This document shows positions 24,570-31,206 of a DNA stretch of 33,492 bases, piece by piece. The stretch lies in the NCBI GenBank assembly GCA_018335875.1, contig JAGXRN010000047.1, forward strand, positions 1 to 33,492, read 5' to 3'. Positions within the stretch are counted from its first letter, which is position 1, and every line of letters begins with the position of its first letter. The notes below the pieces were generated by a model, which saw nothing but the letters and a program-made list of their open reading frames with translations, had not been told where the DNA came from and searched no databases. Position numbers and translations under genes: made by a program. This DNA comes from Dethiobacter sp. (GTDB taxonomy: Bacteria; Bacillota; Dethiobacteria; Dethiobacterales; Dethiobacteraceae).

Positions 24570-25442
24570 ATGACCAAACTACAGCAACGCCTCAAAGTAC
24601 ACAGACGCAGGCACGTCCAAAAACTCAATAGACAAATAATGTACAGAAAATACCTTAGCTTTTTTAGGGGTATTATCAATATAGTTATGCCTGACTGCGA
24701 GCAAGGCTGCACCAAACTACAGCAACGGCTACAAGCACACAGACGCAGGCACGTCCGAAAACTCAATAGACAAATGATGTACAGAAAATACCTTAGCTTG
24801 GCTGAGGACTTTATCAATATAGTTGTGCTTAACAGGGGAAAAGGAAGCACCAAGCTGCAGCAACGCCTCTCAGCCTACAGATATCGCCGATCTATGACAA
24901 AAAAGGCAGACACATTGTATGAAAAATATCTTCGGGTAGTTTGCGTGTTCACCATTGTCTTTATTATTATCTTTTACCTCACGCTGCCCATAAACACTAC
25001 CTCTTTCTTTACCGCTGCGGCCCATTCAGACCATCTTAATTTGATTACAGGAGAAAATTCTCAAACTGTGATGACTATGCAAACCCTTGGCTTAACTGAC
25101 GAAGAAAGCATCAATGAAGAGGGCGCCGAAACAGAAGAGGGCGCCGAAACAGAAGAAGCTGCTGTCACAGAAGGCATGGATACAGAAGAAGGTGCCGGGG
25201 AGGATGGTACCCCAGAAGTAGCCGACGATACTCAAAAAGACAAGAACCCCGAAAATGATGGCAGTAGTGGTAAAGATGTCTACCAAAACGCCGATATACA
25301 GAACGGTGGAAAAAATGAAGAAAGTGATACCGGAGAAGAAACCGACACTAAAAATGAAAGCAGTACCGAAAATAGCGATGTTATCCAAGATACCTTAAAT
25401 AATCAGAGCGGGCCTGTAGAACAGCAAGACGGGAGTATCTGA
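24570..25442 (+). CDS. TapA-like type II membrane protein with three basic repeats and an acidic tail
   Basis: A 290-residue protein. Residues 2-139 are three 46-residue units (TKLQQRLKVHRRRHVQKLNR type, then MYRKYLS); the DNA repeats at 138-bp period from 24573, 24711 and 24849. The third unit runs into a TM helix (about 123-141, VVCVFTIVFIIIFYLTLPI). The outside part begins NTTSFFTAAAHSD and is a Glu/Asp-rich low-complexity tail with TEEGAE tandem copies. Basic-inside/TM/exported order and a position directly before sipW parallel Bacillus TapA, which anchors TasA fibres; sequence homology is not evident, so this is analogy. Confidence 0.65.
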   Translation: MTKLQQRLKVHRRRHVQKLNRQIMYRKYLSFFRGIINIVMPDCEQGCTKLQQRLQAHRRRHVRKLNRQMMYRKYLSLAEDFINIVVLNRGKGSTKLQQRLSAYRYRRSMTKKADTLYEKYLRVVCVFTIVFIIIFYLTLPINTTSFFTAAAHSDHLNLITGENSQTVMTMQTLGLTDEESINEEGAETEEGAETEEAAVTEGMDTEEGAGEDGTPEVADDTQKDKNPENDGSSGKDVYQNADIQNGGKNEESDTGEETDTKNESSTENSDVIQDTLNNQSGPVEQQDGSI

Positions 25443-25499
25443 TGACAGTGAAACATACTCTGCAGATAAAGTTTTGCATATGTAAAGGAGGGGGATCGT

Positions 25500-26150
25500 A
25501 TGGAAGAAGAAGTCCAATTTAGCAGAAGATATGGCAGAAATTCGAGAAAGAGCGGCAGAAATTCAAGAAAAAAAAGTTCCGGCAATAGGCCAGTAGTTTC
25601 TGTTATAAAGATTTTGGGAAATATAATTTTTGCCTGCCTGACGATTGTAATAGCCTTTTTGGTATTTTTCCTGGTTCAAAGCAGGCTGTCCGGCCAACCG
25701 CCGGCAGTAGCCGGCCACCAGATGTATATCGTCCTCAGCGGCAGTATGAGTCCGGCTTTTGATACGGGAAGTCTTGTACTGGTAAAACCTGTAGATCCTG
25801 AGACTATTACTGAAGGCGATATTATTACATTCAGAGGTACCGGTACTAGCACCACCATGCTTACACACAGGGTTATAGGTGTTAATAAAGAAGGAGACCT
25901 CAGCTTTTATACACGGGGAGATGCCAACCAAGTCGACGATCCCATACCTGTAGCTGCGAGAAATGTAATCGGGAGAGTTTCCTTTGCTATCCCCTATGCC
26001 GGTTATGTCATGGATTTTGCCCGCACTAAGAAAGGGCTTCTCACTATCGTCATTATCCCCGGAATATTCGTCATTATTCTTGAGTTGCGCAACCTTTTCA
26101 GGTACGCCGTCAAGGAAGAAGCGAGGAAAAAAGCTGAGATACAAAAATGA
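25500..26150 (+). CDS. sipW: SipW-type (S26B) signal peptidase I
   Basis: A 216-residue ER/archaeal-type signal peptidase. A basic cytoplasmic N-terminus with a small internal repeat (GRNSRKSGRNSRKK) precedes TM1 (about 37-60). The catalytic Ser lies in VLSGSMSP (S82) and the His in TMLTHRVIGV (H123), where His replaces the usual Lys of bacterial enzymes; GDANQVDDP and a C-terminal TM helix follow. SD GGAGGGGG precedes the ATG. It should release the TasA/CalY-like proteins encoded next, whose first gene overlaps its stop by 4 bases (ATGA). Confidence 0.93.
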   Translation: MEEEVQFSRRYGRNSRKSGRNSRKKSSGNRPVVSVIKILGNIIFACLTIVIAFLVFFLVQSRLSGQPPAVAGHQMYIVLSGSMSPAFDTGSLVLVKPVDPETITEGDIITFRGTGTSTTMLTHRVIGVNKEGDLSFYTRGDANQVDDPIPVAARNVIGRVSFAIPYAGYVMDFARTKKGLLTIVIIPGIFVIILELRNLFRYAVKEEARKKAEIQK

Positions 26151-27112
26151 TAAAATCAGGTACAGTACTGAGCTTAATGATAATCGCACTTATGTCGGCC
26201 CTGGTTTCAGGGGCGACACTGGCCTGGTTTTCTGCAGAAGTACCCCTGCCCGGCACCACCTTTACTGCCGGGACCGTCGACATTATTGTCAGTGACGCAT
26301 ATGTAGACGGCAGCATTGATAACTGGACTACCGGCGAATGCATCACAGTGGATTGGACCATCAGCAACACAGGCTCAAAAGCAGTCTACCTCCGGGCAAA
26401 AGTTCAGGACCAATGGAGCCCTTATGAGTCTGATGGACAGACCCTTTACATCGCAGCACACGCGGCAATTACCGGGAATGAAACAGCCTGGGGGCTTGGC
26501 ACCAGATTTGGCGGTGGCTTTGCAATGTATTTTGAGTATATAAACGGCAGTGGCACACCGCAATCACCGGTAACCGTCCCATTTGTATATGGATCCACTT
26601 ACGAACCTGCCGGTTTGGTAAGTGTCTGGAATAATAACGACAAGCTTTATGTCAAAATACAGACTGACCCTCCAAGAGTACTGTATGATACACAGCTCTA
26701 CGTAGGTCTGACCCCACCCACCAAACATTCTCCCGGCCAGTTGGGATTTTACATTGACGGGAATCAGCAAAACCAGGTTACATATGAGTTGGATTACGTT
26801 TTTAATGCGCAGACCTCCCCCATTAGCAAAAGGGAGACAACCCTGGTAACTGATCTATCCGCCGGCGGCCCTATGCCTGACCCGGTAGTAACCTGGACTC
26901 CAATCAGCCCTGGCTGGCAGTATAAAAATGGCTACTGGTATTACTGCAACGAGTCTGTACCAGCAGGAGGCAGCATCACACTCACCTTCCAGATCTGCCT
27001 TGAGGGAACAGTACCCGAAGGAAGAGAGTATTCTTTCCATCTTGAAGTGGACGCGGTCCAGTCTTCGCACAACGCAATCAGCGTTGTCTGGCCCGGCCAC
27101 CCTTGTCAATAA
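26147..27112 (+). CDS. TasA/CalY-like SipW-dependent fibre protein 1
   Basis: A 321-residue exported protein. The signal peptide has the SipW-type end SGATLAWFSAEVPLPGTTFT, then AGTVDIIV. The beta-rich body contains WTISNTGSKAVYLRAKVQ (TasA-like strand with NTG-x-K-x-YLR) and the C-terminal strand SFHLEVDAVQSSHNA that closes the fold in the family. It is larger than TasA (261 aa), with an insertion of about 120 residues rich in G/N/Q (about 115-225). Translation is coupled to sipW by the ATGA overlap. It is probably a structural fibre subunit on the cell surface. Confidence 0.85.
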   Translation: MIKSGTVLSLMIIALMSALVSGATLAWFSAEVPLPGTTFTAGTVDIIVSDAYVDGSIDNWTTGECITVDWTISNTGSKAVYLRAKVQDQWSPYESDGQTLYIAAHAAITGNETAWGLGTRFGGGFAMYFEYINGSGTPQSPVTVPFVYGSTYEPAGLVSVWNNNDKLYVKIQTDPPRVLYDTQLYVGLTPPTKHSPGQLGFYIDGNQQNQVTYELDYVFNAQTSPISKRETTLVTDLSAGGPMPDPVVTWTPISPGWQYKNGYWYYCNESVPAGGSITLTFQICLEGTVPEGREYSFHLEVDAVQSSHNAISVVWPGHPCQ

Positions 27113-27170
27113 GTAAGTAGAGTTTATCAGCACTAAGAGGTGATGGCAGCGGAGATAAATTACAGACGGT

Positions 27171-27236
27171 AAGGTAACTGTCCAAAGGCAGTACGTTAAG
27201 CTATAGGGCCTTTGCATGAGGCAACTTGGCCAACGG
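27171..27236 (+). promoter_or_regulatory. Degenerate GEMM-like (c-di-GMP-I) riboswitch aptamer
   Basis: The order of elements follows the GEMM consensus: AAGGTAAC, a CTGTC-CAAA-GGCAG hairpin, ACGTTAAGC (consensus ACGCAAAGC), TATAGGGCC, a TTGC/GCAA hairpin, then TTGGCC. The CAAA loop is the same as in the clear GEMM at 30,890. The closing P1 strand that should pair with GGTAAC is not found, and two bases of the CAAAGC core are changed, so it is likely non-functional or altered. It sits in the leader of the broken TasA paralogue. Confidence 0.5.
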
Positions 27237-27270
27237 AAAGCCTATCCATGCGGATAGGAGGCGTAAGGAC

Positions 27271-28360
27271 ATCAAGAGAGCAATTACAAGCATAGCATTT
27301 ATTGCCATTGCCGCCATGATAGTCAGCGGCGCCGCCATAGCCTGGTTTACGGCGGCGACAGAGGTGGAAAATACCTTCACCGCCGGAACGGTAAAAGTAA
27401 GCGCAGGCTACAGTGCAGATTTTTGGACCCAGCTTGGCGGCTATAACTACATTTTAGTGCAAGGTCCGCGTTTTGCGGACACCGTAGTATCCTTTCAGCA
27501 GGGCAAAAGAAAAAATCTTACCGATGTCCTGCCGGAAAGGAGCAATCCAAATGTGGTACTGCAAGATAATGCTGATTTCTTCAGCCTTGGCTTCAATTTT
27601 AACGAATTTGGTGTGGGAAGGCCGCGGAGGCGAGATTGTAGTTAAGTTTTACGACCCAATCGTCAACTTTGTTACAGTGGATGTGGTTGTCACAGAGGTG
27701 ACCGGTGGGACGAACTATCCCGAAGAGAGCGCGGAGGTATTTGCCAGTCAGGACGGCTTAACATGGGTGTCGCTTGGCATCGCAACAGGTTATACAAACA
27801 GGGTTGGATTGTATGCCAGCAATGAGTTGCCACTCGGTTCTTTGCCTTGGGCCAGGTATATAAAAGTGGTCGATAAATCAGATCCCCAGATATTCGAAGC
27901 CACTGCGGACGGGTTTGATGTACTGAATATCAAAGCATTGCACGGCTATCTCAAAGGAAACAACATTAACCCCGGGGACTGCAGAGTACTAAAGTTTGAT
28001 ATCCAGAATGACGGTACCAAGGCGATGAGAGTTCGCGTGCTACCCCACTATATGTGGGAAGACCCGGGATTGAGCAGTGACAATGTATCAATAGCCTTGT
28101 GTGATGGGTATGAACTTATATGGGATATTCAGTCAGGACCCGGAGGATACGAAATCTACTACATAGGCTCTGCCGGTGTGGACAACCCAAATGGGACAAT
28201 TCCGGCAGGCGACACAGTTGAACTTTGCCTGAAAGTATGCTTTGACGGTGAATTAACGGATAATGACTACCAGGGAAAATTTCTTATCTTCGGCATTACG
28301 GCAGAAGCCATCCAGGCGTCCCACGACGCCAGCGAGTATGAATGGGGATGGAAGCCGTAA
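27271..28360 (+). pseudogene. TasA/CalY-like protein 2, lost start codon and frameshift
   Basis: The expected start, aligned with MKTR/MIKS of its paralogues, is ATC (27271-27273), preceded by a perfect AGGAGG at 9 bases, so an ATG-to-ATC change is likely; the only upstream start is a weak TTG at 27226. The signal region is AAMIVSGAAIAWFTAATEVE, then FTAGTV. A +1 lesion at about 27630 splits the gene: frame 1 stops at 27645 and frame 2 continues to 28360 with GGEIVVKFYDPIVN, VFASQDGLTWVSLG (a discoidin-like insert), NIQ/DIQNDGTKAMRVRV and AEAIQASHDA. Restored length would be about 360 residues. Confidence 0.8.
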
Positions 28361-28412
28361 AAATAAAAAAATAAGATAAAACTAAGAAATTTTAGAATGG
28401 AGGAAGAGAAAA

Positions 28413-29120
28413 ATGAAAACGAGAATGTTAATCAGTGTAATGATTATCATCCTGGCAGCCTCCCTAATCGGCGGCGCCACAATAGCTTGGTTTACGGATG
28501 TAGCCACTGTGGATGATAACGTATTTACGGCGGGAACAGTTGCAATTTTAGCGGGTGAGACTATAACGGACGCACATGCATTGAAGATGCTAAACTGGAA
28601 CCCGGGTGACTGCACCGATAAACTATTTGAAATTACAAACAACGGAACCAAAAGTATATACCTTCGTGGTAAGTTCACAGCAAATTGGCAAGATGTAGTA
28701 GACACATTTTTGGGAGAAAACTACGATTGGACTGCAAATCAAAATGTTACCTTCTCACTTGTTGCACCAGATGATAACTGGGAGTTCATTGCTGTTGATG
28801 AGAATGATATTCCAATAACACCACCTTATCCGGCAGGGGAATGGCATCTTACTGCTGCTAGCACGTGGTTTTCCGGATACTGGTATTATAAAGGAGCAAT
28901 AGCTGGCACGTTTAATCAAGCTGATCCAAATACTCCACTCGCACCACAGACTGTAACGTTCAAGATTGAAATCTGCCTGAATGGTTCGGGTACAGGGAAC
29001 CATTATCAGGGCGCCACATTTACTCTCGGCACAACATTTGAAGCCATTCAGAGTTCCAACGAAGCGTCAGACGCTGCCTGGGGCTATAAGTGGGATGGTT
29101 TAAACTGGGTAACCTCATAA
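28413..29120 (+). CDS. TasA/CalY-like SipW-dependent fibre protein 3
   Basis: A 235-residue intact paralogue: SipW signal region SLIGGATIAWFTDVATVDDN, FTAGTV, then NWNPGDCTDKLFEITNNGTK SIYLRG (family NPGD and NNGTKxxYLR elements), a WYYKG strand and the closing TFEAIQSSNEASDAAWG. SD GGAGGA at 28400 precedes the ATG. Its size is closest to TasA/camelysin, so it is the best candidate for the major fibre subunit. A GC hairpin ends the transcript at 29150-29174. Confidence 0.88.
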   Translation: MKTRMLISVMIIILAASLIGGATIAWFTDVATVDDNVFTAGTVAILAGETITDAHALKMLNWNPGDCTDKLFEITNNGTKSIYLRGKFTANWQDVVDTFLGENYDWTANQNVTFSLVAPDDNWEFIAVDENDIPITPPYPAGEWHLTAASTWFSGYWYYKGAIAGTFNQADPNTPLAPQTVTFKIEICLNGSGTGNHYQGATFTLGTTFEAIQSSNEASDAAWGYKWDGLNWVTS

Positions 29121-29149
29121 CAGTTAAATAATAGTATAGTCAGGTATAT

Positions 29150-29174
29150 GGGGGACGGGAGTTACTCGTCCCCC
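29150..29174 (+). terminator. GC-rich hairpin after the fibre operon
   Basis: GGGGGACG (29150-29157) pairs perfectly with CGTCCCCC (29167-29174). There is no T-tract, so termination may be inefficient, or it protects the mRNA 3' end. Confidence 0.55.
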
Positions 29175-29317
29175 AAACAAAATAACACCAACACTTTTCT
29201 TCAATCTTTATAATGTAACGCTGTGGAGATAGGTTAAATGCAGTATTTATCCACCAACTTATCCATCAATTATAAAGAATAGCCTCCAATGCAGGTTGTA
29301 TCAAAGGATGGTGCCGG

Positions 29318-30562
29318 ATGAGAAGGAGAACACTGGGTTCAGTTTCACTAATGATGGGTGTAATGCTGATTGTCAGCAGCTTTATAATGATGTTGCACCC
29401 TGGTTCTACCTTCGCCCTTGTTTTTGATGTGGCCGGGGATGATAGTTATCGTCTGCAGGTTGACCCGTCCGGCGAGTCTTTTTTTGATATCAAAAATATG
29501 AACCCCGGTGATACAGAGGAAGGTACCTTTATCCTGAAAAATGATGGGACTCAGCCTTTTCATCTCTGGATGGAAATGGAAAAGGTTGATAGCACTTGTG
29601 AGCCCGACCTTTATGACCAACTCCAGATGTGGGTAACTTACCGCAACGTTCAGTACTATTTCAAAAGCATGAGTGAATTCAGCGGTATGTATTTGGGCGA
29701 ATTTCCTGCCGAGGCGAACAGAGACCTTCGTTTTGTAGTGCACCTGGATGGTCCCGGCGCAGGCAATGAGTTCCAAGGGTGTTCACTTACCGTCAGAATA
29801 GTCTTCAAAGCCAGATGGGACCTCATATCAGTTGACAGTGTTACACTTACTGTGGAAAAAAGAATCATTGATGAAGACGGTGTTGATATCAGTTTTTTAA
29901 GTCCTCATAACGAAGAGTTTTTTACCGTTACTGTAAACGGTGAACCTTTTACCATCAGTACTACTTCACCCGCAGTGCTTACTGGCCTGCCTTCCGGGGA
30001 CTATACTGTGGTGGAAGAGCTGCCTCTGCAGGATAATTACAGCTATGTTAGTGGAAATGATACAGTCAACATTGCTTCGGGAAGCAGGACGGTGATTATT
30101 ACCAATAAGTATGTGGAGCCTGTTGAAGATAAAGTAAATCTGATTATAAGGAAAAAGATTACTGATGCAGACGGAAACGATATCAGTAATACAAGTCCTC
30201 ATAATTCAGAATCCTTTATTGTTACTGTAAACGATATCCCTTATACACTCAGCGTGTTGAGTCCGATAGATATTCGCGGGTTGGAACCGGGAACCTACAC
30301 GGTCAGGGAGCAGCTGCCGCTGCAACAGGAAGAATACATTTATATCAGCGGCAACGACACTGTCACAATTTCCAGTGGTACCGCCACAGTAATTATCGCC
30401 AATGAATACCTGGTGCAAGAAATTGAAGTCCCCCCTGAACCCCCTGGCACACCGGATCTGCCGAAGACCGGCGGAGTGGACCAGTTGTTGCTCTTGCTTG
30501 GTCTGATACTTGTATGTTTAGGCCATCTGCTGCGGAGAAACTCAGTTGCAATGAAAAATTAA
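29318..30562 (+). CDS. LPXTG-anchored surface protein with two Cna-B-like domains
   Basis: A 414-residue exported protein: signal peptide (about 1-33), a TasA-like domain (about 35-168; MNPGDTEEGTFILKNDGTQP), then two homologous 90-residue Cna-B/prealbumin-like units, TLTVEKRIIDEDGVD...LPSGDYTVVEELPL and NLIIRKKITDADGND...LEPGTYTVREQLPL, each closing with SGNDTV and an ITN/IAN-x-Y strand. The C-terminus has a Pro-rich stretch, the sortase motif LPKTGG, a TM helix and RRN. Sortase should link it to peptidoglycan; no sortase is in the window. The TasA-like N-domain suggests it could anchor the fibres to the wall (inference). Confidence 0.9.
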   Translation: MRRRTLGSVSLMMGVMLIVSSFIMMLHPGSTFALVFDVAGDDSYRLQVDPSGESFFDIKNMNPGDTEEGTFILKNDGTQPFHLWMEMEKVDSTCEPDLYDQLQMWVTYRNVQYYFKSMSEFSGMYLGEFPAEANRDLRFVVHLDGPGAGNEFQGCSLTVRIVFKARWDLISVDSVTLTVEKRIIDEDGVDISFLSPHNEEFFTVTVNGEPFTISTTSPAVLTGLPSGDYTVVEELPLQDNYSYVSGNDTVNIASGSRTVIITNKYVEPVEDKVNLIIRKKITDADGNDISNTSPHNSESFIVTVNDIPYTLSVLSPIDIRGLEPGTYTVREQLPLQQEEYIYISGNDTVTISSGTATVIIANEYLVQEIEVPPEPPGTPDLPKTGGVDQLLLLLGLILVCLGHLLRRNSVAMKN

Positions 30563-30579
30563 ACTTACAAAGAGCAAAA

Positions 30580-30610
30580 AAAGCCCCTATCGAATACGGA
30601 TAGAGGCTTT
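30580..30610. terminator. Bidirectional hairpin after the LPXTG gene
   Basis: AAAGCCCCTATC pairs with GATAGAGGCTTT with one mismatch and a 7-base loop. An A-run precedes it and T's follow, so it could act on both strands. Confidence 0.7.
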
Positions 30611-30889
30611 CCGACTTTAGAGCATTAGGATTTTGGGTTAGTGTCGTTAGTTATGATTTATTTTAGTAAAATTTAATTTATTCTTAGAAGGAGATTCTAT
30701 TGGAACTGTAGAATATTAAACCTTGATTAGCAATTTTTGCTATATTTGTTTTTGTAACCATTTGATACCGGCAAGTGATTCTGCCATGTACCATGGAGCA
30801 TCTCCTCTATACTAAACATTCGTTCTGTTGAAGGGATGCGCCTGAGCAAAATAAATAGTCATATTATTTTTAATCAACTACCCCTGAAA

Positions 30890-30969
30890 AAGGCAAACCC
30901 TCCCAAAGGAGGGGACGCAAAGCCCACGGGCCTAAAGCTGTTACAAGCAATGGCGGCCGGGTTGCCGGG
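30890..30969 (+). ncRNA. GEMM (c-di-GMP-I) riboswitch aptamer
   Basis: All class I c-di-GMP aptamer elements are present: GGCAAACC (P1 5' strand), hairpin CCCTCC-CAAA-GGAGGG, the core GACGCAAAGCC, CACGGGCCTAAAGC, the second hairpin GCTGTT/AATGGC, and GGCCGGGTTGCC closing P1. The GG before CAAACC agrees with a c-di-GMP ligand rather than cGAMP. It lies in the long leader of the CWB2 adhesin gene. Confidence 0.93.
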
Positions 30970-31000
30970 ATTATTTGTCCCAGCAATTCCGGCCGTTTTA
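30954..31000 (+). terminator. Terminator forming the riboswitch expression platform
   Basis: Left arm 30954-30970 pairs with 30978-30995 (17 bp with one mismatch and one bulge, 7-base loop), followed by TTTT and further Ts. The left arm contains GGGTTGCC, which is also the P1 3' strand of the aptamer, so aptamer closure and terminator are mutually exclusive. That predicts c-di-GMP turns transcription on. Confidence 0.8.
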
Positions 31001-31206
31001 CATTTTTCAAAAAAAGACCATTAATTAGCTCAGGGTAGGTAGTACGCAGGCATTTGTTCCATAACCTTTTGTAGTAAGCATCGTCCAGGCAACAACATAG
31101 CAAACATCCAGTCGCTCGGAAACCAGGCGGGCGGAGACCCTTAGTTTATCTTGGGTGACTAGAAAAATAGCCAAGAAATTTAAATGAAAAACAAGGAGGA
31201 GTTATT

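Noticed and set aside
29180..29317. Promoter for the LPXTG gene (TATAAT at 29209)
   Set aside because: No acceptable -35 at 16-18 bp; read-through from the fibre operon is equally possible.
31080..31180. Second riboswitch-like stretch (GGAAACC and GC-rich hairpins) in the adhesin leader
   Set aside because: I could not fit it to a known aptamer consensus, c-di-GMP-II included.
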